A stretch of DNA of 64,000 nucleotides from JACRCT01 sp049841135 (GTDB taxonomy: Bacteria > Myxococcota > Myxococcia > Myxococcales > UBA5297), in NCBI GenBank assembly GCA_049841135.1, contig JASGHK010000005.1:434001-498000 (forward strand). Reading direction: 5' to 3'. Within the stretch, counting starts at the first letter, position 1. Each line of letters opens with the position of its first letter. Shown here piece by piece: positions 1 to 9,286 of the stretch. Made by a program: the position numbers and the translations under genes. Below the pieces are notes generated by a model that did not search any database, had not been told where the DNA came from, and saw only the letters and a list, made by a program, of their open reading frames with translations.

Positions 1-48
1 GGACAGGGCGAAGCCTACGACTGCGAAGCTGGGAAGAAGGCGGTGCAT
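1..48 (-). CDS. N-terminus of a probable exported protein (partial)
   Basis: Only the first 16 codons lie in the window, read leftward from an ATG at 46-48. The peptide MHRLLPSFAVVGFALS has a basic start followed by a hydrophobic stretch, which fits the beginning of a Sec signal peptide. No function can be assigned, and the short length makes even the gene call tentative. Confidence 0.35.
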   Translation of the reverse strand, partial: MHRLLPSFAVVGFALS

Positions 49-518
49 CGGGCTGCCGGAATCATAGCCGCGGGGGCCGTGTCGGGGAGAAGTCTTCGAC
101 CCGGCCCATGAGTTCGTCGGCCCCTCCAACGCGGCCCCGTGGGAGAGAGCGCCCCCCAGCTCGCTCGCCGCCTAGGCCTGAGACCCGCCTTGGCTTCTGC
201 TTCTTCCTTCCCGCTCCCTTCGAGTGACCTCGCCTCAACGGCCCGACGACTGCGGAGCGCGAGGGCGAACCCGAGTGGTGCCATCAGCGAGCCAGAGCCT
301 CGAACTGGCACCGAAGCCGGAGAAGCCGTTCTTGGCGACCTTGGTCCCTTGGCGACCTTGGCGGTTCAAGATGCTCCCGCCGGCGGCCTTCCCGCGCGCC
401 TCAGCTGCTCGCTTCGGTGAGGGCCCCGATGCGGAGGCACCACGTGGAAGCACGTGGAAGCCGGGCACTCCCCAGCGCCTCCGAGGTATCCTCCCCGCCG
501 CCCTCCCGGAGACCCGCC
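49..518. other. Intergenic stretch with no convincing gene
   Basis: No reading frame here has convincing protein character; overlapping frames on both strands look like shadows of high GC. CTTGGCGACCTTGG occurs twice (331-344 and about 349-362). At about 441-472 there is a piece with GTGGAAGCCGGGCACT, a solitary relative of the hairpin repeats arrayed at 6863-7326. The flavin reductase-like gene starts at 519. Confidence 0.5.
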
Positions 519-1016
519 ATGCGCGAGATCGACTTCAGAGACGTTCACCTGCACCCCTTCCAGCTCCTCGACGAAGAGTGGGCCGTCCTCGTCGCCGGAC
601 GCGACGCACCCAACCCGATGACCGTCTCCTGGGGCGGCTTCGGGACGATCTGGAACCGCCCGGTGGTCACGGTCTACGTCCGGCCGACGCGGCACACCTA
701 CGGCCTGCTGAACGCCCATCCCGAGTTCACCCTCAACTTCCTGCCCGAGACCCACCGCCCGGCCCTCGACGTCTGCGGCAAGCTCAGCGGCCGGGACCAC
801 GACAAGTGGTCGGCCTCGAAGCTGACCCGCGAACCGTCGCTGGCCGTCGCCGTTCCGCGCGTGGCTCAGGCGCGGCTCGCCTTCGAGTGCAAGCTCCTCT
901 CGAGCTTCGACTTCGACCCGGCGCGCTTCACCGACCCGTCCATCCTCGCGCTGTACCCGAAGAAGGACTTCCACCGCGCCTACGTGGGACAGGTGGTCAA
1001 GACGTTCGTCTCCTGA
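519..1016 (+). CDS. Flavin reductase-like domain protein
   Basis: A 165-residue protein resembling the DIM6/NTAB flavin reductase family, small FMN-binding split-barrel proteins that reduce flavin or act as flavoprotein partners. The N-terminal half contains the family-like stretch AGRDAPNPMTVSWGGFGTIW and a following VTVYVRPTRHTYG segment, as expected for the FMN-binding barrel. I chose the ATG at 519 because the homologous region begins directly after it; an upstream in-frame ATG at 417 would add a low-complexity tail without family character. The exact substrate is unknown. It stands alone, followed 11 bp later by a secreted-protein gene on the same strand, so co-transcription is possible. 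Confidence 0.75.
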   Translation: MREIDFRDVHLHPFQLLDEEWAVLVAGRDAPNPMTVSWGGFGTIWNRPVVTVYVRPTRHTYGLLNAHPEFTLNFLPETHRPALDVCGKLSGRDHDKWSASKLTREPSLAVAVPRVAQARLAFECKLLSSFDFDPARFTDPSILALYPKKDFHRAYVGQVVKTFVS

Positions 1017-1027
1017 GCTGCCGCCGC

Positions 1028-2035
1028 ATGCCCCGCCGCCCGCCCCGCGTCGTCCTCGCCGCCCTCGCCGGCTTCCTGGCCGCCGCTCCCGTCCTCGCGC
1101 GCGCCGCCGAAGCGCCGCCGCCCCCGGTGACGGTGGCGGCCTACGACTTCACGACCAGCGTCCCGGACGCCGAGGCCAAGGCCCGTGCCCTGGGCGTGCT
1201 GGTGGTGACCCGGCTGGCGCAGCGGCCGCGGGTGCGCATCGTCGGCGAGGAGCAGGTGCGCGCGGCCATCGACCTCGCCCGGGCCCGCGCGCTGGCCTTG
1301 GGCGAGTCGGATCCCGGGACGGTGCCGCCGCTCGTCGAGGCCACGGTCGGGCTGGGCGGGAGCTACGAGCTCTTCGGCGAGCGCCGGGTGCTGACCGCGG
1401 TGACCTTCGACGCCCGGACCGCGAAGGACCTGCACCGCTTCCGGGTCGACGCGCCCTCCGACGACGATCTACCGGCGGCGGCCGACCGGCTGGGCGACCA
1501 GATCGCGCAGTCGCTGGGCCTGTCGCCTGCCGAGGCGGACGCCGAGCTGGTGAGCAGCATGCACCTCATCGGCGGGCCGGTGGTGCTGCTCAACGTCAAG
1601 CTCGGCTCGACCTTCGCGGGCCTCGAAGGCTTCTCGGTCGACGCCTTCACGCTGCGCTTCGACCTGGAGGGCGAGGTCGTCCTGACCAGCTGGCTGCACG
1701 GCTACCTGGAGATCGGCCTGCTGGTGGGCCAGGCCAAGAGCAACACCACCCAGGCCGAGGGGACGTTCTCCATCGTGCCGGCCGGCACCGGCCTCAAGTT
1801 CGTCTTCCGTTCGGACGCGGCGCTGCGGCCCTTCGTGGGCCTGGGCTTCGGGCTCGCCTACTTCACGGCCCTGCTCGACTCGAGCAAGAAGGTCGCCTTC
1901 CGCGGCGACTTGACCACCGGCGTCAACTGGATGGCCTGGGAGCGGGTGGGGCTTGTGGCGGAGCTGCGCGCCAGCCTCGACACCGGCCTCACCTACGGGT
2001 TCTCGGCGGACTTCGGCGTGAGCGTCGCGTTCTGA
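1028..2035 (+). CDS. Secreted protein with probable outer-membrane beta-barrel C-terminus
   Basis: 335 residues from the ATG at 1028. Residues 1-25 form a clear Sec signal peptide (basic MPRRPPR, hydrophobic core, Ala-rich end). The next ~150 residues are mixed alpha/beta, with a segment resembling periplasmic TolB-N/CsgG-type domains (VTVAAYDF, GVLVVTRLAQ), followed by alternating hydrophobic/polar strands from about residue 185 to a terminal Phe (SADFGVSVAF), typical of an outer-membrane barrel end. The same frame stays open back to 224, but that stretch is Arg/Pro-rich shadow. Specific function unknown. Confidence 0.7.
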   Translation: MPRRPPRVVLAALAGFLAAAPVLARAAEAPPPPVTVAAYDFTTSVPDAEAKARALGVLVVTRLAQRPRVRIVGEEQVRAAIDLARARALALGESDPGTVPPLVEATVGLGGSYELFGERRVLTAVTFDARTAKDLHRFRVDAPSDDDLPAAADRLGDQIAQSLGLSPAEADAELVSSMHLIGGPVVLLNVKLGSTFAGLEGFSVDAFTLRFDLEGEVVLTSWLHGYLEIGLLVGQAKSNTTQAEGTFSIVPAGTGLKFVFRSDAALRPFVGLGFGLAYFTALLDSSKKVAFRGDLTTGVNWMAWERVGLVAELRASLDTGLTYGFSADFGVSVAF

Positions 2036-2056
2036 CGCGGCCGAGGGCTCGTCGTT

Positions 2057-2087
2057 CATGTCACAAAGTAGCTGCCTATCTTCAGCA
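2057..2087 (+). repeat. 31-bp dispersed repeat, copy 1
   Basis: Begins CATGTCACAAAGTAGCTGCC and continues TATCTTCAGCA. A second copy, 30/31 identical, lies in inverted orientation at 27060-27090, and the distal part GGCTGCTGAAGATA (reverse strand) recurs near 39041. This copy sits between convergent genes, 22 bp past the stop at 2035. The function is unknown. The two full copies have their CATGTCACAAAG ends pointing outward around a 25-kb segment. Confidence 0.7.
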
Positions 2088-2140
2088 AGTGCGGCTCGTG
2101 CCCCGGCCAGTCGCGCGCTCCTTGGCAGCGGCGGCGCGCG

Positions 2141-3068
2141 TCAGCGCCGCGAAGGAGCCGGCAGGCCGTCCAGCGCCGCCAGCAGCGGCTCCAGCCCCGC
2201 GGCGAGCGGGACCGTCTTGGCATCGCCGGTCCGCCCCGCCGGTCCCGAACGCACCACCCTCAGCCGGTCTTCGGGGAACGGCCAGTCCGACCACCAGGGC
2301 CCAGGAGGTGAATCGGCGGTCTCGACCACGTCGAGGAGCACGCGGCACTGGCCGGCGAGGCTCGCGTGTGCGCAGCAGGTAGGGCCCCATGGGGAGCCCC
2401 GCGCCGTTCGCGCCGCTGACGAGGTCGAACAGGCGTCCTTGGCGCTCGAAGTCCACGGCGGCATTGGACGTGCCGTCGGCGGGTCCGAACGGCTGCGTTC
2501 CGTGACGGCGCGCCAGCTCTGCCAGCAGGCGATGGCCCAGATCGCCCGGGACGGGGCCCCCGACGAACACGTTGATCATCGGCGGAGGCTTGGCGACGTT
2601 CGGCTGGCGATCCAGTGGCAGGCGGGCGCCGGTGACTCCGGTCTTCTCGCGGGGGCCTTCCCAACCCGAGCCGGCGACCGCGATGGCCAGTCCCGGCTCG
2701 CCGCTCCAGTCGACCTGCAGCCCCGCGGCCTTCAGGATCTTTGCGACCTGCTCGCCGACCTGCACCTGCGCCGTCCAGGTGGCCCGGAAGGTGTGCTGCG
2801 GCTGTGCCGCGCCGAAGCAGAGCAGGAGCGCTCCCTGTTGCTCCAACGAGCCCAGCGAGAATTCGTCGGCGAAGCAGTAGCCGTCGAAGCCGAGCTTGCG
2901 GTGCGCCGCCTCGGCGAGCTCCCGCTCGATCAAGCCGTGCGCCTCGCTGCGACCGGACCCGAGGTACAGCCGCGCCATCACGCGGTTCGCCTCGAGGGTG
3001 TCGAGGATGGGGGCGAGCCGGGCGAGGCTGAGGCTCGTTTTCTTGCGGAAGAGGTCGAAGAGGCCCAT
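2141..3068 (-). CDS. DUF6891-like protein, frameshifted
   Basis: Reads from the ATG at 3068 for about 235 codons, then continues in another frame to a stop at 2141, giving about 309 residues. The first part (residues ~20-135) resembles, from memory, the DUF6891-type layout: an ageing of alternating helices ending in FDGYCFADEF, then LLLCFGA and KAAGLQVDWSGEP. The C-terminal continuation is QCRVLLDVVETADSPPGPWW followed by WPFPEDRLRVVRSG. The break is at 2357-2363, where a GAGCTC site reads GAGCCTC on the coding strand (+1). Without that base the protein is uninterrupted. No biochemical role is known. Confidence 0.6.
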
Positions 3069-3102
3069 GAGCGCAGGGTAGATCGTTCCTCGGCGGCGCG
3101 GG

Positions 3103-4080
3103 CTACGAGGGCGCCGTGGCGCTCGACGCCTTCGAGGCCCTGACCCTGCCCGGCACCGCGCCCCACGCGACTCCCAGGAGCACCAGCGCCACCCCCACCG
3201 CGCCCAGCGCGCTGACGCTCTCGCCCAACAGCCCCAGCGCCCACAGGTAGCTCGCCACCGGGGCCACCTGCTGCCAGACCGACGCCTCGGGAACGGTGAG
3301 GAAGCCGAAGGCGTGCGTCATCAAGAGCTGGGCCGCGACGCTCAAGGCCACCACCGCCGCCACCAGCGCCCAGGCGCGCGGCTCCATCGGCCAGGGGTCG
3401 AGCGAGACCGGCAGCGACACCGCGAAGCCGCCCAGGCAGAAGGCGAAGAAGATGGTCGCGGCGTTGTCGGTGGGCCGCAGCGCGCGGATGGAGACGATCG
3501 CCCCGGCGCCGAGCAGCGCGCTGGCCATCCCCGCGGCCTCGCCCCAGCCCAGCGCCAGGCCGCCCGTCCCGCCGCCCAGCACGCAGCCGACGCCCGCCGA
3601 GGTCAAAAGCAGCGCCAGCGCCAGGCGCACGGTCGGCCTCTCGCCCAGGGCGAAGACCGCGAAGAGCGTGGCGAACACTGGGTGCGTCGCGTTGAGCAGC
3701 GTCGCCTCGCCCGCCGGGATGCGGGCGAGCGCGACGAAGTACAGGAGCGCCGCCGCCCCGCCGAGCAGCCCGCGGGTCACCAGAAGACGCTTCTGGACCG
3801 GCGCGAACGTCCCGGGCCGCGCCGCGAAGAGCGCCAGGCAGGCCAGCGCCCCGCCGCCGAAGCGCACCGTCGCCGCCTGGCCGGAGGTGAAGGCGCCGGG
3901 CCCGTGGCAGGCCATGCGGGTGAGCACCGCCATCAGCCCGAAGAAGATCCCCGAGGCGAAGAGCTGGGCGCGCGCGCCGAACCGGCTCCGGTTCGGAGGG
4001 GTGCGAAGCGCCGAACCGAGGCCGGGCTGGAGCCCCGAGCCTGAGTCGGGCGGGTCCCCCCCGCGGCCGGTGTCGGACAT
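3103..4080 (-). CDS. EamA/DMT-family transporter
   Basis: 325 residues with about ten hydrophobic helices arranged as two EamA repeats, the drug/metabolite transporter layout used for efflux of amino acids or other metabolites. Typical features are GIFFGLMAVLTRMACHGPG in helix 1 and ALGERPTVRLALALLL plus LLGESVSALGAVGVALVLLG at the ends of the two repeats. The first ~37 residues are hydrophilic and partly encoded by a dispersed palindrome (3986-4021), so the start at 4080 may be extended relative to orthologues; no good internal start was seen. Divergent from the response-regulator gene at 4166. Substrate unknown. Confidence 0.82.
   Translation of the reverse strand: MSDTGRGGDPPDSGSGLQPGLGSALRTPPNRSRFGARAQLFASGIFFGLMAVLTRMACHGPGAFTSGQAATVRFGGGALACLALFAARPGTFAPVQKRLLVTRGLLGGAAALLYFVALARIPAGEATLLNATHPVFATLFAVFALGERPTVRLALALLLTSAGVGCVLGGGTGGLALGWGEAAGMASALLGAGAIVSIRALRPTDNAATIFFAFCLGGFAVSLPVSLDPWPMEPRAWALVAAVVALSVAAQLLMTHAFGFLTVPEASVWQQVAPVASYLWALGLLGESVSALGAVGVALVLLGVAWGAVPGRVRASKASSATAPS
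3986..4021. repeat. Dispersed palindrome CTCCGGTTCGG...CCGAACCGAG, copy 1
   Basis: Inverted arms CGGTTCGG and CCGAACCG flank a spacer containing GCGAAGC. A very similar element occurs at 16954-16988 in an intergenic region. Here it lies inside the 5' end of the EamA gene and encodes the residues PNRSRFG of its hydrophilic leader. Confidence 0.6.
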
Positions 4081-4165
4081 GGCGGGAGGTCAGTAGCAGC
4101 TTTCTTCAGAAGGGGGAACCGCGGGTTGGTTCACGAAGAAAGAGCGTGGTATCACTTCAGCCCTC

Positions 4166-5482
4166 ATGGCACCCAAGGTCCTGCTGGTCGACGACAACCA
4201 GGAGCTCCTCAACCTCCTGGCGCGTCTGTTCAGCGACGCCGGCTACAGCGTCACACCCGCCGCCAAGGGGAAGGCGGCGCTCGACCTGGTGCGCGTCGAG
4301 AAGCCGCAGCTGGCGGTCATCGACGTGCTCCTGCCCGACATGATGGGCTACCACCTGGCCGAGGCCATCCGCCGCGAGGCGAGCATCCCGGTCATCTTCC
4401 TGACCGGCGTGTTCAAGGGCGGCAAGCACGCGCAGGAGGCCAAGGCCAAGTACGGCGCCGTGGCCTACTTCGAGAAGCCCTTCGAGGCGCACAAGCTCAT
4501 CGAGACCGCCCGGGGCGTCGTCCCGGTCGAGGCCGCCAAGCCTCCGCCGGTCCCCGCGGGCTCGGTCGACTTCGACGTCGAGCTGGACATCGACGTCGAG
4601 GACGAGCGCCCCCAGGACCCGATGGAACTGACGGGCATGATCCGGGTGACCGGCGACAACATCAGCGCCACCCTGCGCGGCCAGACGCTGACCGCCAAGG
4701 CCCCCGCCGCCCCGGTCCTCGTCCGCCCGCCGCCGGCCACCTACCCCGCCGGCCCGGCCCCCATCGCCGACGCCGAGCGCGGCATCCGCCGGGGCGACCT
4801 GCGCGACAACCTGCCGCAGCTCATCAACGCCTTCTACCAGTCGCAGGAGACGGGAGAGCTGGGCGTGCAGCGCGGCAAGGTCAAGAAGGTCGTCTACTTC
4901 GAGAAGGGCCAGCCGGTCTTCGCGCTCTCCAACCTGGTGACCGACCGCTTCGGCCAGTTCCTGGTCCGCGTCGGCAAGATCAACGAGAACGACCTGAAGA
5001 TCGCCGCGACCCGCGCCGACCAGACCAAGCGCCGCACTGGCGAGATCCTGGTGGAGATGGGGCTGCTCAAGGAGACCGAGCGCCTCTACTACGTCGGCCA
5101 GCAGGTCAAGAGCATCATCTACAGCCTGTTCGGCTGGGAAGACGGCGTCTACGAGCTGGCGTTCAAGCACTCGGCCCAGGGCGAGTCCATCAAGCTCGAC
5201 GCCCACCCGGCGAACATCATCATGCGCGGCATCCGCAAGCTCTATAAGCCGGAGCGCCTCGCCCGCCTGCTCGCCCCCGAGGATCGCGTCCTGCCGTCGC
5301 TGCAGCCCGCCTACTCGCTCTCCGACGTCGAGCTCGAGAAGTGGGAGGCGTCGCTGTTACCCAAGGCCGACGGCACGCGGACCATCGCCGAGCTCGTCGC
5401 CTACGCCAACAAGCCCGAGGAGATCGTTCACGGCTTCCTCTACGGGCTGGTGGCGCTGTCCATCCTCGAGCGTCGGGCTTAA
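4166..5482 (+). CDS. Response regulator: receiver domain plus DUF4388 (PATAN)
   Basis: 438 residues. An N-terminal CheY-like receiver (about residues 5-118) has the acidic pair D9/D10, phospho-acceptor D53 (VIDVLLPDMMG), T80 and K104 (FEKPF), so it should be phosphorylated by an unidentified histidine kinase. A linker rich in Pro/Ala (~120-205) is followed by a DUF4388/PATAN-type region (~210-435), starting RGDLRDNLPQLINAFYQSQETGELGV. This domain is common in myxobacterial signalling proteins and probably mediates protein contacts rather than DNA binding. No kinase gene is adjacent. The gene is divergent from the EamA exporter across an 85-bp gap and 58 bp upstream of the ThrE-like gene. Confidence 0.85.
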   Translation: MAPKVLLVDDNQELLNLLARLFSDAGYSVTPAAKGKAALDLVRVEKPQLAVIDVLLPDMMGYHLAEAIRREASIPVIFLTGVFKGGKHAQEAKAKYGAVAYFEKPFEAHKLIETARGVVPVEAAKPPPVPAGSVDFDVELDIDVEDERPQDPMELTGMIRVTGDNISATLRGQTLTAKAPAAPVLVRPPPATYPAGPAPIADAERGIRRGDLRDNLPQLINAFYQSQETGELGVQRGKVKKVVYFEKGQPVFALSNLVTDRFGQFLVRVGKINENDLKIAATRADQTKRRTGEILVEMGLLKETERLYYVGQQVKSIIYSLFGWEDGVYELAFKHSAQGESIKLDAHPANIIMRGIRKLYKPERLARLLAPEDRVLPSLQPAYSLSDVELEKWEASLLPKADGTRTIAELVAYANKPEEIVHGFLYGLVALSILERRA

Positions 5483-5540
5483 CCCGTCCCAGGCCGTTAG
5501 ATCATCCAGGGGCTCCTCATCGGGAGCCCAAGCCGCCCTC

Positions 5541-6860
5541 ATGTCCCAGCAGCCGTCCTCGCCGTCGCAGCGCGCCGTCGCCGCCGTCACTCCCACCGCG
5601 CTGGACGCAGCCCCTCCCGATCGTCGTCTTCCCGCGGCCGGACAAGCCGATCCCCAGGCCAGCATCCGCTTCGCGATGACGCTCGGCCGGGCACTGCACC
5701 GCTACGGCACTCCCGCCCACCGCCTCGAAGAGGTGATGACGGTCGTCTCCGCCCAGCTGGGCATCGAGGCGCGCTTCGTCGCCACCCCCACCGCCATCTT
5801 CGCCTCGTTCGGCCCGCCGGAGGCCCAGCAGGCGACCCTCATCCGCGGCGAGCCTGGCTCGACGGATCTGCGCAGGCTGGCGCGCATCGACGAGGTGGCC
5901 AACGACGTCGTCGAAGGCCGCACCTCACCCTCCGACGGCGCCTCGCTGGTGGAGGCGCAGCTCATCGACTCCCCATCCAGCGCCTTGCACCGGCTCGCGC
6001 GGGTGGTCTGCTTCGCGCTCTCGTCCGCCGCCGGGGCCCAGCTCTACGGCGGCGGGCTCGCGGAGGTCGCGGTCTCGGGCGGCGTGGGGCTGCTGCTCGG
6101 CCTGCTCGACGCCGTCGCCGCCAAGGTCCCCGCCGTCGAGCGCGGCTTCGAGCCCATCGCGGCCTTCATCGCTTCGGCGGTCTCGGTCTCGCTCACCCGC
6201 CTCGTCGGCCACTTCTCCACCGAGGTGGCGACCCTCGCCGCCCTCGTCTACCTGCTGCCCGGCCTCGCGCTCACCCAGGCGATGATGGAGCTCTCCACAC
6301 GCAACCTCATCGCCGGCACCAGCCGCTTCTCCGGCGCGATGATGGTCTTCATGCTCCTGGGCTTCGGCGTGGCGCTCGGCCGGCGCATCGACGTCGTGCT
6401 GCCCGCCGCGCCGCCGGCGGTCCCCATCACCCCGCTGCCCGGCTGGTCCATCATCCCGGGCCTGCTGGTGCTCACGGTCGCGCTGGCCGTCCTCTTCAAG
6501 GCGCGGCGCCACGACTTCCACTGGATCTTGCTGGCGGCGGTCGTCGCCGCTGGCGGCGCCCGCGTCGGCGCGGCCTGGCTCGGTCCTGAGCTTGGTGCGT
6601 TCCTGGGCGCGCTCGCGCTTGGCATCGTCAGCAACGGCATCGCACGCATCCGGCGCCGGCCGACCATCATCACCGTCGTGCCCGGAATCATGGTGCTCGT
6701 GCCCGGATCGGTCGGCTACCGCAGCATCGAGTCGATGCTCGCCCAGGACGTGGTCAACGGCCTCGCCACCGCGTTCTCCATGGTCTTCGTGCTCGTCGGT
6801 TTGGCCTCGGGGTTGGTCTTGGCCAACGCGTTCGTCACGCCCCGGCGCATCCAGCTGTAG
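5541..6860 (+). CDS. Threonine/serine exporter (ThrE) family protein
   Basis: 439 residues. After a ~40-residue polar leader comes the ThrE N-terminal (DUF1212) region, with FAMTLGRALHRYGTPAHRLE and FVATPTAIFASFG, then about ten membrane helices. The C-terminal half (from ~300) matches the ThrB-like part with TIITVVPGIMVLVPGSVGYR. The two-domain, single-chain form is that of ThrE of actinobacteria; the family exports threonine and serine. The TAG stop at 6858-6860 is followed after two bases by the first unit of a hairpin-repeat array. Confidence 0.85.
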   Translation: MSQQPSSPSQRAVAAVTPTALDAAPPDRRLPAAGQADPQASIRFAMTLGRALHRYGTPAHRLEEVMTVVSAQLGIEARFVATPTAIFASFGPPEAQQATLIRGEPGSTDLRRLARIDEVANDVVEGRTSPSDGASLVEAQLIDSPSSALHRLARVVCFALSSAAGAQLYGGGLAEVAVSGGVGLLLGLLDAVAAKVPAVERGFEPIAAFIASAVSVSLTRLVGHFSTEVATLAALVYLLPGLALTQAMMELSTRNLIAGTSRFSGAMMVFMLLGFGVALGRRIDVVLPAAPPAVPITPLPGWSIIPGLLVLTVALAVLFKARRHDFHWILLAAVVAAGGARVGAAWLGPELGAFLGALALGIVSNGIARIRRRPTIITVVPGIMVLVPGSVGYRSIESMLAQDVVNGLATAFSMVFVLVGLASGLVLANAFVTPRRIQL

Positions 6861-6862
6861 GG

Positions 6863-7326
6863 GTAGTGCCCGGCTTCCACGCGCTTCCACGCCGGGGGCA
6901 TCCCGAGCGTCCGTGGAATCCGAGGCGCGCTGGGTAGTGCCCGACAGCGCGCCTCCGATTCTCGGTTTCATGAGGCTGTCCCCGGCGTGGAAGCCGGGCA
7001 CTACCCGACAGCGCGCCTCCGATTCTCAGGTTCGTGAGGTTGTCCCCGGCGTGGAAGCCGGGCACTACCCGACAGCGCGCCTCCGATTCTCAGGTTCGTG
7101 AGGTTGTCCCCGGCGTGGAAGCCGGGCACTACCCGACAGCGCGCCTCCGATTCTCAGGTTCGTGAGGTTGTCCCCGGCGTGGAAGCCGGGCACTACCCGA
7201 CAGCGCGCCTCCGATTCTCAGGTTCGTGAGGTTGTCCCCGGCGTGGAAGCCGGGCACTACCCGACAGCGCGCCTCCGATTCTCAGGTTCGTGAGGTTGTC
7301 CCCGGCGTGGAAGCCGGGCACTACCC
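6863..7326 (+). repeat. Hairpin-repeat array 1 (64-bp units)
   Basis: One inverted, diverged unit (6863-6933) is followed by six direct units of exactly 64 bp beginning at 6941, 7005, 7069, 7133, 7197 and 7261. Each holds a hairpin core CCCGGC-GTGGAA-GCCGGG followed by CACTAC, and a variable arm with GCGCGCCTCCGATTCTC and AGGTTCGTGAGGTTG. The last five units are nearly identical, so the array is homogenised. It fills the gap between the ThrE-like gene and ctaA. The frames through it encode only repeat-derived peptides. Confidence 0.9.
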
Positions 7327-7393
7327 CCCGAACCGCCGCTTCGAGCTCTGCATCCAATCGGTGCCCCACTGCAGATGTGAAGGGTGTGCCCCG

Positions 7394-8368
7394 ATGCGTG
7401 CCTACGCTCGATTCGCCTGGACTGTTCTGGCCTACAACCTCGGTGTCATCGCCTGGGGCGCCTATGTGCGCGCCACCGGTTCCGGCGCGGGCTGTGGCCA
7501 GCACTGGCCGACTTGTCAGGGCGAGATCGTCCCGCGCTCGCCCACCCTGGAGACCCTCGTCGAGTACTCGCACCGGCTCACCAGCGGCCTGGCCCTGCTG
7601 CTGACCGTGGCGCTCGTGGTCTTCGCCTTCCGGCTGTTCCCCAAAAGCCACCCGGTCCGCCGTGGCGCCGTGCTCTCGGCTGCCTTCATGGCGCTCGAGG
7701 CCTTGCTCGGCGCGGCGCTCGTCCTGTTCGGGCTGGTGGCCGGCGACGCCTCGATGGCCCGCGGCTTCGTGATGCCCGTGCACCTGGTGAACACCTTCCT
7801 GCTCCTGGCCTCGCTGGCGCTCACCGCGTGGTGGGCCTCAGGCGGCGCGGACTTCAGGGTGCGTGGCCAGGGTTCGCTCGGCGGAGTGCTGGGCGTCGGC
7901 CTCCTGGGCGTCGTGGCGCTGGGCATCACCGGAGCCATCACGGCCCTCGGCGACACCCTTTACCCGGCCCAGAGCCTCGCGCACGGCCTGGCGCAGGACC
8001 TGTCTCCCGCGTCGCACGTCTTCGTGAAGCTGCGAGTCGCGCACCCCGCCATCGCCATGCTCGTCGGCGTGTACCTCGTCCTCGCCGCCGGCTATGCAAA
8101 CTCGGTCCGCAAGGCGCGTCCGGTGAAGCTGCTGGCAGGCATCGTCGTGGGCCTGTTCGCCCTCCAGATCGTGGTGGGCTTCGTGAACATGGCGCTGCTC
8201 GCGCCGGTTCCGATGCAGCTCGTCCACCTGCTCTTCGCGGACCTGACCTGGCTCGCCTTGGTGATGCTCACGGCAGCGGCGTTCGCGGCGCCGGCGTCGG
8301 AGTCCGTGACGCACACCGTCGCAACCGGACCGACGGCCACCCTCCGTCGCTCACCGCAGCTTCCCTGA
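7394..8368 (+). CDS. ctaA: Heme A synthase (COX15/CtaA family)
   Basis: 324 residues with eight predicted membrane helices in two four-helix halves. CtaA converts heme O to heme A for aa3-type cytochrome oxidases. Visible hallmarks are GAYVRATGSGAGCGQHWPTC in the first extracellular loop (the conserved Cys pair), EYSHRLTSG (heme-ligating His), PVHLVNTFLLLASL and QLVHLLFADLTWL in the second half. The ATG at 7394 is chosen because the first helix follows directly; the frame is open upstream only through repeat sequence. No other cytochrome oxidase assembly gene is nearby. It converges with an aldo/keto reductase gene over a shared hairpin. Confidence 0.9.
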   Translation: MRAYARFAWTVLAYNLGVIAWGAYVRATGSGAGCGQHWPTCQGEIVPRSPTLETLVEYSHRLTSGLALLLTVALVVFAFRLFPKSHPVRRGAVLSAAFMALEALLGAALVLFGLVAGDASMARGFVMPVHLVNTFLLLASLALTAWWASGGADFRVRGQGSLGGVLGVGLLGVVALGITGAITALGDTLYPAQSLAHGLAQDLSPASHVFVKLRVAHPAIAMLVGVYLVLAAGYANSVRKARPVKLLAGIVVGLFALQIVVGFVNMALLAPVPMQLVHLLFADLTWLALVMLTAAAFAAPASESVTHTVATGPTATLRRSPQLP

Positions 8369-8389
8369 CCCAAGCCTCCTGCGTCAGGG
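8363..8389. terminator. Possible bidirectional terminator between convergent genes
   Basis: CCCTGAC (8363-8369) and GTCAGGG (8383-8389) form a perfect 7-bp stem with a 13-nt loop. The stem contains the TGA stops of both ctaA and the convergent aldo/keto reductase. No U-tract follows, so termination is inferred from position and symmetry only. Confidence 0.4.
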
Positions 8390-9286
8390 GTTCCACCACA
8401 CCTGGCCCTTGCCGTTGATGGCCTCGGTGGCGCGACGGCGCACGTCCGCCAGTGCCTCTTCACCCATGGGCTCGAACCGCATCGCGGCCGCGAACGCCTG
8501 ATCCTGTTCGCTCGGGTTCGACATGCCCAAGAGCGCCACGTCCGGGTCGTAGGTCAACGCGCAGCGGAGACACTCCTCCACGGTCAGCCGCGGCATCACC
8601 GGCTGGGCCGGCACGGCCTTGGCGTCGCCAATGGGCCGGCCATAGCCCTCGGTGTCGCCCAGCAGCTTCCCCGCGCCGAATGCCTTGAAGCAGACCGTCC
8701 CCACCCGCCGCTCCTTCGCCAGCGGGAGGACCTGGCGCCCGTACCGCCCGTCGCAGTAGGGCCCCAGCGGGAACATCACCACGTCGCACAGCCCCGACTC
8801 GATCGCCGCGATCAGCACCTCCGGATGGTGGCTGGAGATGCCCCGGAAGCGCGCCTTGCCCGCCTGGATGGCCACGCGCAGCTGCTCCATGCCGCCGCCC
8901 CGGGCGCTCAGCTTGTTCCAGACGCTCATGCTCGAGACGGCGTGGAAGACGAGCAGGTCCACCGAAGGCAGCCCAAGGCGCACCAGGCTGTCGTTGAGCT
9001 GGGGCTCGACCGGCTGGTCGTGGTGGTCGATCTTGTCGATGAGGAAGACGCCTTCGCGCCGGCCCCTGAGTGCCTGGCCGACGACCAGCTCGCTGTAGCC
9101 GTCCTCGTAGTTGGGTGCGGTGTCGATGACGTTCAGCCCGGCGTCCAGTGCGCGGTGCAGCGTGGCCACCAGGGTCTCGGGCGCGACCGAGCGATCGGCC
9201 AGGTCGCCGATGCCCAGCTGCGAGACCACGAACTGGGTGCGGCCCAGCGCACGGCGCGGGCCGAAGTGAAAGGGAGACGCGTCCAC
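8384..9286 (-). CDS. Aldo/keto reductase family protein
   Basis: 300 residues with the TIM-barrel aldo/keto reductase pattern: GRTQFVVSQLGIG at the N-terminus, ALDAGLNVIDTAPNYEDGYS with catalytic Asp/Tyr region, FLIDKIDHH, a strand with VDLLVFHA and the C-terminal GMSNPSEQD segment that contacts NADP(H) in the family. The usual catalytic tetrad can be placed as D (DTAPNY), Y (NYEDGYSE), K (LIDKID) and H (LVFHA). The substrate is unknown; many such proteins reduce aldehydes or sugars. Starts at 9286 and diverges from the beta-propeller gene at 9393. Confidence 0.85.
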   Translation of the reverse strand: MDASPFHFGPRRALGRTQFVVSQLGIGDLADRSVAPETLVATLHRALDAGLNVIDTAPNYEDGYSELVVGQALRGRREGVFLIDKIDHHDQPVEPQLNDSLVRLGLPSVDLLVFHAVSSMSVWNKLSARGGGMEQLRVAIQAGKARFRGISSHHPEVLIAAIESGLCDVVMFPLGPYCDGRYGRQVLPLAKERRVGTVCFKAFGAGKLLGDTEGYGRPIGDAKAVPAQPVMPRLTVEECLRCALTYDPDVALLGMSNPSEQDQAFAAAMRFEPMGEEALADVRRRATEAINGKGQVWWNP